Under the pieces are notes generated by a model. That model was not told the DNA's origin. It saw only the letters and a list, made by a program, of their open reading frames with translations, and made no database searches. From assembly GCA_963922205.1 (NCBI GenBank), contig CAWUHX010000080.1:876814-940813 (forward strand): a stretch of 64,000 nt of DNA. The letters are read 5' to 3'. Every line of letters begins with the position of its first letter. Position 1 is the first letter of the stretch. The position numbers and the translations under genes are program-made. The stretch is from Romanomermis culicivorax (lineage: Eukaryota > Nematoda > Enoplea > Mermithida > Mermithidae). Positions 19,682 to 29,364 of this stretch are shown here, in pieces.

Positions 19682-22291
19682 TCAAGGCTTTCGAGGGTGA
19701 AAAGGGGTTGTCTCGTTGACATGTACTGTAAATGTAATATTCTTGTGGGCGTGTTTGAGTGTAACGTTGGGGTACATGAAATGTTGAACTATATAGGGCC
19801 TGTTTTGGCGAGGGAGGAATTTTGGAGTCAGCCCTTGCTTACGCGAATGATTTTTGTAAAGAAGAAGGTCACCTGCTTTGTAATGTATGTTCTGAGCATG
19901 CTTGTTATACTGACGGGTATAGTGGTCCTGGGCTTTTTGTAAACTTTTCTGCACGGTTGAGAGTGCTTCTGTAAAATGTGATTTTACACGAAGGGCGTAA
20001 TCGTCTAAATCAACCATGTAGGACGTGGGGAAAAAATTTAAGGCTGCGTCTGACGGCAGATTAGCTTGCCTACCGTGGAGTAATTCAAATGGGGGATACG
20101 AAGTGCTATCATTTTTATGAATGTTGATCGAAAAAACGGCATATGGTAGATAAGTATCCCAATCAGTGTGATTTGAATTGATGTACATGCGGATACGGGT
20201 GGCTAAAGTTTGGTTGCAATGCTCAACTTCCCCGTTGGCAATGGGATGGTATGGGGTGGTATAAATTTTCTGAGTATTGCATAAACTAGTTATCTGTGAG
20301 AAGAGATCAGATACGAAATCGGAGCCACAATCACAATGAATGATTTTTGGGGACCCATGACAGCAAACAATTTTGGTTACGAATAACTTGGCGATAGTGG
20401 CTGCAGTGATGTCAGGGGTCGGGAATGCCTCTACATACTTTGTGAAATAGTCGATGAAATTGACAATGAATCGATTGCCGTCTTCAGTGAGGGGTAATGG
20501 CCCCATGCAATCAACACCGACTCGATCAAACAAGCCAGTGGGCTGAATTGGTACGAGATTTGCATGTATTTTATGTCGGAGGGCTATGTGTGTCTGGCAT
20601 GGGTGGCAAGTTTTGCAGTAACGTTTGATATCATGGCTCATTTGGGGCCAAAAATATTTCTGCCTGAGTAAGTGTAAAGTTTTCCTGGCAGCGAAATGAC
20701 CTGTGAATTTGCTGTCATGATGAGAGGCAATGAGATGCTGGACCTGTGACTTGGGGATGTAGAATTTTGCTTGTTTGTCGACTATTCGGAAGAGGATGTT
20801 TTGATGTACTGCGAATTTGATCAGAGTGAGGGGGTGTTCTTGGGCGAGTTTTGCTAAAATACTTTTGACAGTTGGATCAGTGCGTTGGAGTTCGGCGAAA
20901 TTTTTCTGTTGCTCTTCTTGTTCAGTTGCTTCAGCTTCCAAAACCGAATTGATAGTGGATATTTGGGGGCGGGTTTCTAATTGCTCAATATCAAAGGATT
21001 GCTTCGCTGTCTGTGAGGGGAATCGAGAAACAGCATCTGCGTTGCGGTTAGCAGTGCCTTTCTTAGGTCGAATGTCGAATTTAATACCAGAGAGGGCTAA
21101 TCCCCAACGGGCAATGCGAGGGGACGGGTTTTCCTTTTGTAAGACTGCTTGAACTGCTGTATGGTCAGTGTGTACAATAACATGTTGCCGGAAAAGATAG
21201 GGGCGGAAATACTTGACAAACTCAACTACTGCAAGGGTTTCCAACTCAGTTATCCGGTAGTTGCTTTCGGCGGGTTTGAGTGTGTGGCTCCCAAAAGCAA
21301 TGGGGCGATCCTGACCTTTACTATCTAGCTGACTGAGAATGGCGCCGATTCCGAGTTTTGAGGCGTCAGTTTGCAGAATAAATGGTTTTGTGAAATCGGG
21401 ATGCTGCAGTATTGGGGCATGAATGAGTAACTCTTTTAGCTTGGTGAATGCGCTTTGCTGTTCAGGGCCCCAGGAAAATTCCAAATTCTTTTTGAGTAGC
21501 GATGTGAGTGGGCTAGAAATTTGAGAGCGATTTGGGATGAATCTGCGATAATAGGAGGGTAGGCCAAGGAATGACTTAACTTCTTTTGAGCTTTTGGGAG
21601 TGGGTATGTCACAGATGGCCTGTATTTTATGGGGATCTGGTGAAATGCCTTGCTGAGAAATGTCCTGGCCTAAGTATTGGACTAGGGGCTGGCAGAATTT
21701 GCTTTTTTGTATGTTTAGTTTAAGGCCTGCTTGGGAGAATCGGGCAAGGATGGTGTCTAAACGTTCGAGCATTTGGGTATGGGAGTCTGCAAATACCAAA
21801 ACATCGTCGAGATATACAAGGCATGTGTTCCATTGCAAACCCGAAAGAATAACATCCATTAACCTTTGGAATGTGGCTGGGGCGTTGGTGAGACCAAAGG
21901 GGAGGTAATTGAATTGATACTGGCCGGCTGAGCAATTAAAGGCTGTTTTATCTCTGTCTGCTTGTGCTATGGAAATGGAATAATATGCATTGGATTGGTC
22001 AAGGAACGTAAAATATTTCATTCCACGGAGGGTGTCTAGAATTTCGTCTATATGGGGCAAGGGGTAGGTATCTTTTTTTGTTACTTTATTGAGGCCTCTA
22101 AAATCAATGAATAAACGATGGCCTCCATCTTTTTTGGGAACTAAAACTGTGTTGGTACACCATGGAGAATTTCTCTGGCTTATGACACCTGCTGCTGCGA
22201 GTTGCTCAACTTCTGTTTGTATGATTTGCTTTTCTTTTGGTGGAAGTCCGATAAAGTTGTCTACGTATGGGTTGGGAGCCATTGGTGTCAA
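19682..22291 (-). CDS. pol: Pol: reverse transcriptase, RNase H, integrase
   Basis: 869 codons, opening at a TTG (first ATG at 22,282), so it probably relies on a +1 shift from the protease frame in the shared 86 bases. RT: catalytic Asp in FTFLDQSNAYYS (about residue 98) and YLDD (160-163). RNase H: TDAS (309-311) with downstream acidic residues. Integrase: HHCC zinc domain (about 524-562), catalytic D594, D654 and E690, and a basic C-terminus without an obvious chromodomain. All main catalytic residues appear present. The second integrase Asp sits in HCDCGSDF, with Cys where the family usually has Gln. Confidence 0.93.
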   Translation of the reverse strand: MTPMAPNPYVDNFIGLPPKEKQIIQTEVEQLAAAGVISQRNSPWCTNTVLVPKKDGGHRLFIDFRGLNKVTKKDTYPLPHIDEILDTLRGMKYFTFLDQSNAYYSISIAQADRDKTAFNCSAGQYQFNYLPFGLTNAPATFQRLMDVILSGLQWNTCLVYLDDVLVFADSHTQMLERLDTILARFSQAGLKLNIQKSKFCQPLVQYLGQDISQQGISPDPHKIQAICDIPTPKSSKEVKSFLGLPSYYRRFIPNRSQISSPLTSLLKKNLEFSWGPEQQSAFTKLKELLIHAPILQHPDFTKPFILQTDASKLGIGAILSQLDSKGQDRPIAFGSHTLKPAESNYRITELETLAVVEFVKYFRPYLFRQHVIVHTDHTAVQAVLQKENPSPRIARWGLALSGIKFDIRPKKGTANRNADAVSRFPSQTAKQSFDIEQLETRPQISTINSVLEAEATEQEEQQKNFAELQRTDPTVKSILAKLAQEHPLTLIKFAVHQNILFRIVDKQAKFYIPKSQVQHLIASHHDSKFTGHFAARKTLHLLRQKYFWPQMSHDIKRYCKTCHPCQTHIALRHKIHANLVPIQPTGLFDRVGVDCMGPLPLTEDGNRFIVNFIDYFTKYVEAFPTPDITAATIAKLFVTKIVCCHGSPKIIHCDCGSDFVSDLFSQITSLCNTQKIYTTPYHPIANGEVEHCNQTLATRIRMYINSNHTDWDTYLPYAVFSINIHKNDSTSYPPFELLHGRQANLPSDAALNFFPTSYMVDLDDYALRVKSHFTEALSTVQKSLQKAQDHYTRQYNKHAQNIHYKAGDLLLYKNHSRKQGLTPKFLPRQNRPYIVQHFMYPNVTLKHAHKNITFTVHVNETTPFHPRKP

Positions 22292-23990
22292 TTGTAGGTG
22301 AAACAGGGGTGGTTCTACCTACATCCATTTTGGATTTAGCATATAATGTAGGATACTTCGATAGGGCGCGTAGGAGTTGCGTCTTTTCGGTTTCTGTGAG
22401 GTCACTAGAGGTTAAATTAACGTTTTGTTTTAACCATGTGAATGTATCGAAACGGTTTGGCTGGTTTTGCGTTGAGGAGGTTACTTTAGTGGAAGCATCT
22501 TGTTTTGGGATGTAACAGGAGACTATCCCGATGCATGTTCCAGGGTAAAGAGTTTGGGCTGTTTCTTGTGTGTTTAGGACCGATATGCGTATGCGACTGT
22601 TTTGGTTTTCAGAGACACAAGCTGCAAAATGAACTTTGGGATTCTGTTTAGGTTTTGGAGTAAACTCAAGCTGTTTAACTTTTAGGTACGATTTGGGCAA
22701 AGGGACAGTGAATTCAGTTACTGTACGGGGTGGTAATTCTAATTTCTCGTCTAGATAGGTTCCACCATGAGTCAAAAGGGGGCTATATTCTAGGCCATCA
22801 CAGGGTAGTATGACATTGCCAAATTTGACCTGAGATTTTTGATTGTTTATAGTGTATTCCGAAAATCGACTGAGAAAGTTTTTGCCTAAAAGGATATCTG
22901 CTGTGCAATCTTTTTGGACATGGACCATGATTGTTTCCTGGATTGTTTGGGCTGTCACTGTGACAAAAGTGGTCCCTACAAAGTGAATCGGGAGATTATT
23001 TGCTGCTTTTGCTTGGACTAGCGGGGGTTTCATGTTTAATTGTAAAAGTTGGGCGATCCGTGAATCAATGAGTGAGTAGACTGCACCAGTATCAATCATG
23101 CCTTTTGTGATTAATTTGCCGTTAAGTGTGATTGGAATATGAGGGGTATGTTTCTCAGGTACATTTTGGGGTGGCTTGTTTGATCCAGATTGGTGAATTT
23201 GATAAATGAGTTCGATTGCAGGAGTTCGGGGGGTATCAATATTGACAAGGACGTATTTCTGCTGCGTTTTTGCCCCACGACGATTAGCTAATTCTAAGAG
23301 AGCATGGCCGAATGATGGGGGGATGGCCTCATGTAGATGTCTGTTGTTTGATGGTATTTCATACACATGTTCATTTGTGGCATGATGCTTTGGAGAGGGG
23401 AAATATTTTCGAAGAACGAGAAAAGAATAAAAGCCGCCTGCAATAACTACAGTAATAACAGCTAGATTGATAATGATTTGCAGGGGTCCTTTGAGCAAAT
23501 TGTTTGATCCGTCCGTGGGACTTTGGGTGGTACTGGTTATTACATGTTCTATGCCTCTACCGGTGCTAGAGAGGGTATTTCCAAGTGCTTGGCCACTGCC
23601 TGAGATCATGTTGTAAACTGTATCTGAGTTGAGAGACATTTGGGCGGTGTGATTGATGAGTTTTTTAACAATGTTTTCAAGTGTGTGAGTTTTATAAATG
23701 TATTGTTTCAAAAAGAGTAAGTTTGTCGAAATTGTTGCTAGTTGATCATGAAAAATTGCGGGTGTGTTAAAATGGAAAAGGGAAAAATTTTGGTTCCAGA
23801 CGATTTCTAAAGGTAAATTTGTGACATGCGGGGATCCTGTTTCACTGACCCATGTATTATTCTGTTTGTAAAGGGCTACATGCATGTGATGGCAGTCAAT
23901 GGTTTGTGAGAAGGGGGTTAAATCGTTGCCTCCTGGATTCAAAAACATGAGCTCGGTTCCTACGATGATGGGTAAAAGTTTGTAGCATGT
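22206..23990 (-). CDS. Envelope-like C-terminal part with membrane span, continuing into aspartic protease
   Basis: Same frame as the preceding ectodomain. After about 140 residues containing further Cys and a sequon comes a hydrophobic span (23,412-23,483) followed by Arg-Lys-Tyr, the expected end of an envelope-like protein. About 110 residues later the frame encodes a retroviral-type protease: DTGA at about 23,082-23,093 with a downstream ILLGKNFL flap-and-core motif (about 22.88 kb). The frame ends at 22,206, overlapping pol; the RT-side continuation is in the +1 frame. A membrane protein fused in frame to protease would need cleavage, splicing or internal initiation. Confidence 0.75.
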   Translation of the reverse strand, partial: TCYKLLPIIVGTELMFLNPGGNDLTPFSQTIDCHHMHVALYKQNNTWVSETGSPHVTNLPLEIVWNQNFSLFHFNTPAIFHDQLATISTNLLFLKQYIYKTHTLENIVKKLINHTAQMSLNSDTVYNMISGSGQALGNTLSSTGRGIEHVITSTTQSPTDGSNNLLKGPLQIIINLAVITVVIAGGFYSFLVLRKYFPSPKHHATNEHVYEIPSNNRHLHEAIPPSFGHALLELANRRGAKTQQKYVLVNIDTPRTPAIELIYQIHQSGSNKPPQNVPEKHTPHIPITLNGKLITKGMIDTGAVYSLIDSRIAQLLQLNMKPPLVQAKAANNLPIHFVGTTFVTVTAQTIQETIMVHVQKDCTADILLGKNFLSRFSEYTINNQKSQVKFGNVILPCDGLEYSPLLTHGGTYLDEKLELPPRTVTEFTVPLPKSYLKVKQLEFTPKPKQNPKVHFAACVSENQNSRIRISVLNTQETAQTLYPGTCIGIVSCYIPKQDASTKVTSSTQNQPNRFDTFTWLKQNVNLTSSDLTETEKTQLLRALSKYPTLYAKSKMDVGRTTPVSPTIDTNGSQPIRRQLYRTSTKRKANHTNRS

Positions 23991-25109
23991 TTAGTTGATT
24001 TTATGGTTGTAGAAGACTTTAGATGCGTTTACTTGTTTACAAGGCCAGATGGTGAGGGCTTCTCCTGTAAATTCTGCTATGATGTCGGTTTGCTGTAGGA
24101 ATGCACGCCCCCCAAGGGTTGCATCAAGGCGCAAAATTTGCCATACGAGATCAAGGTGACGCTGTGCCTGTCTGCATAATTCACTCCAAATGTTTTTGAA
24201 ATTTTGTATCTCGAATTCCTGGATTTTATTTGCTAGATAGTTTAGTTTTGCGTTAATGGGTTCAAAATCATCAAAATCGTATAGTGTAGTATGTGTTTCG
24301 TTGATTTTTGGGGTTAAAAATGCATTACGATGTGGGGTGCTTTTGTCTAATTGTACAATAATGCCTTGTTCGGTTAAAATGCTGTCTTGGATTTCTGGGC
24401 AATTGGGGTTCGAAAAGAGTGTGTTTTTAACCGAGAATGCACCTTGTAGCTCTTCTATTATCATGTGGGTTTGGGTGAGTTTTATGGGATGTGTATTTTT
24501 GTATTCGAAGGGGCATAAGTTTTTGAATGCTGTTTCATTCCAGATAATGGATCCGTCGGCTGTGACACAATGACCTGATGTCGGTTTGCATGACCCCAGG
24601 TCACCTAATGTACCTGTCATAGATTTTCTATTCCAAGATGCTATTTGTCCTATTTCTATGATGACGTTAGTGACCGAGGTACAGTGGTCTGTACAACACC
24701 ATGTGTATTCTACGCTTAGGGAGTTATTTGTTGACCAAAATCCTGGTTGGGTTTCATATAATTTTTGACCGTTGTGTTCTTTGTCTATAACGATTGCCTT
24801 ACAAACATGCGGGGTTAGATTTTGCATTTCGGTTTGGTCGAAGACAATACCTTTTGAGCCAAAAAATCCTGTATTAGTACAAATTTTGCGTTTGCGGACA
24901 CTGCATTTGTATGCGTCTGTTATGTGAGGTTTAGTGGAGGGAATATAGATTTTTCCGAATGTCTGTACGGGTTTGTCTACTGTGGAAGGGGGCATGCATG
25001 ATACAAGTTTTGGTATGCTGACTGAGTGACCGCTCAATGAAGTTCCACACATCTGAAATTGGGCACTACACGATGTGGGGATTATTATACAAAGAAAAAT
25101 ACAAAACAT
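23991..25109 (-). CDS. Envelope-like glycoprotein, ectodomain part
   Basis: Begins with a Met and a short hydrophobic, cysteine-containing leader of about 17 residues that fits a signal peptide. The following ectodomain is cysteine-rich with several N-glycosylation sequons (NNS, NET twice, NAS). A TAA at 23,991-23,993 interrupts it, and the same frame resumes directly in the next entry. In retroelements such proteins mediate membrane attachment or fusion if functional. Overall layout (signal, Cys-rich ectodomain, single late membrane span) suggests a viral fusion glycoprotein. I could not assign a class from sequence alone. Position before protease is the unusual feature. Confidence 0.65.
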   Translation of the reverse strand: MFCIFLCIIIPTSCSAQFQMCGTSLSGHSVSIPKLVSCMPPSTVDKPVQTFGKIYIPSTKPHITDAYKCSVRKRKICTNTGFFGSKGIVFDQTEMQNLTPHVCKAIVIDKEHNGQKLYETQPGFWSTNNSLSVEYTWCCTDHCTSVTNVIIEIGQIASWNRKSMTGTLGDLGSCKPTSGHCVTADGSIIWNETAFKNLCPFEYKNTHPIKLTQTHMIIEELQGAFSVKNTLFSNPNCPEIQDSILTEQGIIVQLDKSTPHRNAFLTPKINETHTTLYDFDDFEPINAKLNYLANKIQEFEIQNFKNIWSELCRQAQRHLDLVWQILRLDATLGGRAFLQQTDIIAEFTGEALTIWPCKQVNASKVFYNHKIN

Positions 25110-26158
25110 CGGCCAATAGAATGTTTTAGTGGAGGCGGCGGGGCACTGTGTGTTTTCGTTCTGGCTGGTTTGGCGTGGCGGTTGGTGTTTTGCGGTTTTG
25201 AGCTGAGGGGGTGGCCGGTTTGTAATCTGAACAGTCTGTAAAACTTTAGAAGTTGAGTCATGGATGGGGTTTGGATTTGCTTACTTGTGGGAGTCGGTAA
25301 TAGTGTTTGGCGGGGGCAGAATTGGTAGGGTTCGGGGGTGAGGCCGTGTAAAAGAGACAAGAGGTTACAGCCATTTTTTGATGGTGTTTCGGGGGCGGTG
25401 GGCGACTTGGTGTCTTGTTTTCGGGGAATTTTGTAGTCTGCCAGGATGGTGGGTGGCGATTTTTCAATTTTGGCGGCTTTGGGCATGGGGGGTGGTGACA
25501 TGGCGCACCAATCGGGTACCTCCAGGTCGAGGACGTATTCGTCACTACGGCTGTGGGTAGTGGGCATAATGGTTCCTAAAGTAGTCTGAGGGCCGTTAGT
25601 TATGGGGTGTAATTTTGAGTAAAATGCGGGGTCATCAATGTCCATGAGGGGTTGGGGTTGCCTGTACTCAATGCAATTTTGAATATTACGACTCTGTTGA
25701 TTTGGACAATACCTGCTTGTATGACCTCTCTGCTTGCATAGAAAACATTGAAAATTGGAGTAGGGTTTTGAAAGGCAGTTATCAGATCTATGTCCTGTTT
25801 GGGAGCAGTGGATGCATCGGCTTTTACAATCATGTGTACTATGATTATTACGAAAACAGATTTCACATGATTTTCGGGTGCCTACAGATTTACAATTACG
25901 AGCTACGTGTCCAATTTGTCCACACTGGAAGCATGTGGGTTGCCTAAGGGTGGTATTGTTCCTGTAAGCATTATTCCTGCTGAAAATATTGTTACTGAAA
26001 TTGTTGTAGCTACTCTGTTGTGGGCGTTGAGGTTTTTGTTTGATCTGCAACTGTAAGTCTTTTACTTGTTGTTCTAACTGATGCAAAAGATCCTGTTGGT
26101 CTGTATTTTTGGTTAGGGAAAAGATGGGTTCGGGTTTTGGGGGTATGAAGGGAAGGTG
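25085..26158 (-). CDS. Nucleocapsid-like frame with four CCHC zinc knuckles
   Basis: Opens directly after a stop at 26,159 and overlaps the gag end in the -1 frame, so it most likely continues Gag. A Gln-rich coiled segment is followed by four CX2CX4HX4C knuckles ([56 protein letters not shown]) and a Pro-rich tail of about 190 residues. Knuckles bind the element's RNA. Four is more than the one or two usual in gypsy-type Gag. The 3' end overlaps the envelope-like start by 25 bases in another frame. Confidence 0.85.
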   Translation of the reverse strand, partial: HLPFIPPKPEPIFSLTKNTDQQDLLHQLEQQVKDLQLQIKQKPQRPQQSSYNNFSNNIFSRNNAYRNNTTLRQPTCFQCGQIGHVARNCKSVGTRKSCEICFRNNHSTHDCKSRCIHCSQTGHRSDNCLSKPYSNFQCFLCKQRGHTSRYCPNQQSRNIQNCIEYRQPQPLMDIDDPAFYSKLHPITNGPQTTLGTIMPTTHSRSDEYVLDLEVPDWCAMSPPPMPKAAKIEKSPPTILADYKIPRKQDTKSPTAPETPSKNGCNLLSLLHGLTPEPYQFCPRQTLLPTPTSKQIQTPSMTQLLKFYRLFRLQTGHPLSSKPQNTNRHAKPARTKTHSAPPPPLKHSIGRCFVFFFV

Positions 26159-27144
26159 TTAGATTTTAACTCATTTCTAAGGATTTGCTGTTCAATGTAA
26201 GCTGCTTTGTCTGACATTTCTTTTAGAGTTGCGAACCGTCTATACTTAGTTGCTTCCCTGATTTCGTTTTGCATGCCTTCTACAAAGAGGGGTTTTATGA
26301 TCATTTCTCGTGCGTCTGTGTTAAAGTTAGGGTAGGCGAGGGTTGCGAGATGTTCTAGATCAAATAAGAATTCAGTTACTGTTTCTGAACGCTTTTGTTT
26401 TCTTTTGCGTAAAAATTGTTGATGTAGCTCATTATCTCTATTGTTTGGAAAAAATGCCTGTAATGCGACTTTATACTGCTCGTATGCGTGTGGAGGGATT
26501 TCGGAATTGGCTAAGCTTTTGAATTTTGCTAACGCAGCTCCTCCTAAATGAATCTCTAAGCATGCCAACTTTAACTGTACATCTGTATCTTTCATGCCTT
26601 GGAGTGCCATGAATTGTTCTAATCTTTGGTTCCATTCACCAAAATGTTGGGTCACGCCGCCCATGAATACTGTAGGTTTCGCGTAGAAATTATTTGCCAT
26701 GTTATTACCAATGTTTGCTGTTCTTAGATCGTCTATTAGGGTAGGGTTTACTGTATTCTGATTCAATTGTGTGCGTAAGGTACGAAAATGTTCTGAAAAT
26801 AAATCGTTTATCTGCTCTCTAACGATTTCTCCTAAATGATCTTGCGTTTGGTGGGTCATTTTCGGTTTACGCTGGGATTTCTGCTTAAATGCTTCAATTT
26901 TCGCTTCACACTGTATTCGTTTAAATGTATCGCTTAATGTTTCATTGGAGGGGATTTCCAGTTTGCTTTCTACAAATACTGTCTTACTGCAGGAAATGAT
27001 TACTACTGTATTATCTAATGCTTCTAAATGCCCAGATAAGAGTACACCTAATTGGGGGCAGGGAGTTCCAGTGGTTAACGGTACAGTACAGTCACCAAAA
27101 TATGTAACGACCAGATTTGTGTGAGGTACTTTACTTCTAACCAA
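26113..27144 (-). CDS. gag: Gag polyprotein (capsid region)
   Basis: A 343-codon frame. The central part has the retrotransposon gag pattern ([10 protein letters not shown], then a helical capsid-like region ending near [11 protein letters not shown]). The first Met lies inside the 5' LTR, and the frame runs through the candidate primer site. A more conventional start is the Met at 26,859, followed by MTHQTQDH. The gag stop lies in a region shared with the next frame (-1), so zinc knuckles are reached only by a frameshift within 26,113-26,158. Capsid proteins of this class build the intracellular particle that packages element RNA. Confidence 0.8.
   Translation of the reverse strand: MVRSKVPHTNLVVTYFGDCTVPLTTGTPCPQLGVLLSGHLEALDNTVVIISCSKTVFVESKLEIPSNETLSDTFKRIQCEAKIEAFKQKSQRKPKMTHQTQDHLGEIVREQINDLFSEHFRTLRTQLNQNTVNPTLIDDLRTANIGNNMANNFYAKPTVFMGGVTQHFGEWNQRLEQFMALQGMKDTDVQLKLACLEIHLGGAALAKFKSLANSEIPPHAYEQYKVALQAFFPNNRDNELHQQFLRKRKQKRSETVTEFLFDLEHLATLAYPNFNTDAREMIIKPLFVEGMQNEIREATKYRRFATLKEMSDKAAYIEQQILRNELKSNTFPSYPQNPNPSFP
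27081..27097 (-). promoter_or_regulatory. Candidate primer-binding site
   Basis: Five bases inside the 5' LTR the sense strand reads TGGTGACTGTACTGTAC, beginning with the TGG expected opposite a tRNA CCA end. I could not assign a tRNA, and the site is unusual in lying inside an open coding frame. Confidence 0.35.
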
Positions 27145-27981
27145 CGGTCGCTACGGCGGGAACAAAGGGGCGCAGGCGGTACAATACGGGCGATAATACA
27201 CGAATGATCGACGGTCGCTTGAACATCGAATAACAAAAAGGGACGGCACGGTTGCTTGCAAATAAAATATATGACACGGTTTAATTGCTTTCGAAGACGG
27301 TTGCTTGCAAATAAAAACGAACGGCCACGGATCAAAATTCACAAAATATTAACTAACTGAATCACGCTTTGCTTCTTCTTTTATACGACGTTTTTGGCCA
27401 CTCCCTGGGCGTCGCGGGAGGTCGAGCTTCTGTTCATCTTCTTCCGCCAATCGTCGCTTCCTGCTACGCTTTTTATGCTTTCTCAGTTACGCCTTCCTAA
27501 TGCTTTCCTGGTACTGTATGCTTTTCGTGCTTCGCTTGCTTTCTACCATGGGCTTGGCCACACCTCTGTGCTTCTGTGCATGCTTCCTGTATCGGTTTCT
27601 CTGTATACACATGTTTTGTGGGGGCCACTGCTACCGTTACACTTGAGACTACTGTCTGGCGGGGCTTCTACGTATTTTACTGGGTGCAGGTGTTGTTTAC
27701 GATTTTTACGGGGGATTACGGTAACTGTGGAATGTGTAGTTTAGTGTAGGTTCTAGGGGAACAGCTGCCGTTTGTGCAAATTAATTAGGGCATCTTAATT
27801 GGGCTACTGGGGTGTGAACGGATCAAAATAAAGTACTTCACGTAATTTTATAGGAATGTTTGGGTGTGAATCCCAGACACTCTTGGAACGATAAAATGCG
27901 AAAATAAAATAATATCTAATAAATGTCTATCACATACAGTATGCTACATATTTACAGTACTGCTTTAGCAGGTACGTTACA
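27103..27981 (-). repeat. 5' LTR of the 9.2-kb element
   Basis: 879 bp with the same TGTAACG...CGTTACA ends. It carries a TATA box on the element's sense strand (27,378-27,385) and, 42 bases from its inner edge, an ATG that opens the gag frame. Confidence 0.93.
27378..27385 (-). promoter_or_regulatory. TATA box in the 5' LTR
   Basis: Reads TATAAAAG on the element's sense strand, about 280 bases before the end of the LTR. This is a suitable place for a U3 promoter. Confidence 0.5.
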
Positions 27982-28005
27982 AATACTGCTTGTATATATA
28001 AAACT

Positions 28006-28494
28006 GACAAAATTAAGTTCTGTCCTCAACATGAAGAGCTTGTACTGTGGTTTTTGTCTGAAAAAATTTCCTTTAGTGAATGAGTTAATGACCAAGTAAA
28101 AAATTTGACTATTTTGACCCCTATTTGATGAATTCTGAATTATTTTGAAAAAAGGTTTTATTTCCTGTAATCATTACATTGAAATCTACAGAATATCCCG
28201 TCTAAATTTAATGATGAAGAGAATTAATTACTGTATTTATCTCTAAATTTTTGTTTTTCCCCATTTTTGTACATTTGTCACAATTTTTTTGCATTTTTAA
28301 CGATTTTTTGCATTTTTGATTTTTTTGTTGAAAAATTTGCACTGTTCTATTTTGAATTTTTTTCTTTCTTTGTCAAAGTATCCGATCAGCTTTTTTGTAT
28401 GTCTGCAGATGGCCTGCCTCCCATATCGAGACCTATAGGAGTGCTATTATTTGGATGCATGAAAATATATGAAGAGCTTATATTTGTAACATAC
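28006..28494. other. Non-coding AT-rich stretch
   Basis: No gene recognised. It starts with one of two 21-bp ACTGCTTGTATATATAAAACT copies that flank the retrotransposon. Confidence 0.4.
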
Positions 28495-29364
28495 ATGCTA
28501 ACACAGTACTGTAAATATATCGTGTACACAATGTGATAATCATATATTAAATATTATTTCGTTTATTAATCTATCGTCTCAAGGGTGTCTGGGATTCACA
28601 CCCAAACATTCCTGTAACATTAAGTGAAGTGCTTTATTTTGATCCATTCACACCCTGGTAGCCACTATTGACCCAATTAAGACGCCCCAATTAATTTGCA
28701 CATCGGTAGCCGGTCCCCTAGAATCTACATTAAAGTACACATTCCACGGCTACCGTAATTCTCCATAAAAATCGTGAACAACACCTGCACACAGTAAAAA
28801 GTAAAAGCCCCGCCAGACAGTAGTCTCAAGTTGGACAGTAGCGATGGTCCCACAAAACATGTGTATACATAAGAAACGGATACAGAAGCATGCACAGAAG
28901 CACAGAGGTGTGGCTAAGCCCACCGTAGGAAGCAAGCATAGGGAAAACACAAAAAGCATACAGTACTAGGAAAGCATTGGAAGGCGTGACCAAATTAGCG
29001 AGAATAATGAAGCAAGAAGCAGCGATTGGCGGAAGGAAATTGACAAAAACGAGACCTCCCCCGACGCCAAGGGAGTGGCCACAGAAGCCATATTTAAAGA
29101 GAAGCAAAGCATGATTTTGTCAGAATTCTAGATTTTCCGATTCCGCATTTTTATTTGCAAGCCATATTTTTGTTCGCAAGCAGTTAAACCGAGTTCCGTT
29201 CATTTGCAAGCCAGAGCGTGTGTTTCCTTTTTTTGTTATTGACGAGCAAAGCAATCGTCGTTCTCGTTTTATATTATCGTTATTTACTGTATTCTGTGCC
29301 GTTGTCCACCGTAGCCACTGTTTGTTTAGGATCAAGTAAAGTATCACTAGAACTGGTCGTTACA
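28495..29364 (+). mobile_element. Solo LTR, diverged subfamily
   Basis: Begins TGTAACA and ends CGTTACA, with a perfect TATT duplication at 28,491-28,494 and 29,365-29,368. It shares the GGTGTCTGGGATTCACACCC block with the other LTRs, but the promoter-side part resembles the copy at 30.2-31.2 kb more than the full element. Confidence 0.88.

Larger units (their letters stand above)
18773..27981 (-). mobile_element. Full-length Ty3/gypsy-type LTR retrotransposon with envelope-like gene before pol
   Basis: A 9.2-kb element bounded by two similar LTRs (27103-27981 is the 5' LTR and 18773-19650 the 3' LTR in its own orientation). A 4-bp duplication AATA lies at 18,769-18,772 and 27,982-27,985. 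The order read on the minus strand is gag, four zinc knuckles, a secreted/membrane envelope-like region, aspartic protease, RT, RNase H and integrase. The domain order within pol (PR-RT-RH-IN) is that of Metaviridae. Placing the envelope-like part between gag and protease is not the usual layout. Several frame changes and one in-frame stop are present, so this copy is probably damaged or uses recoding. Confidence 0.93.

Noticed and set aside
19592..25947. Plus-strand frames within the retroelement
   Set aside because: Shadows of the minus-strand gag, env and pol frames, with no protein similarity.
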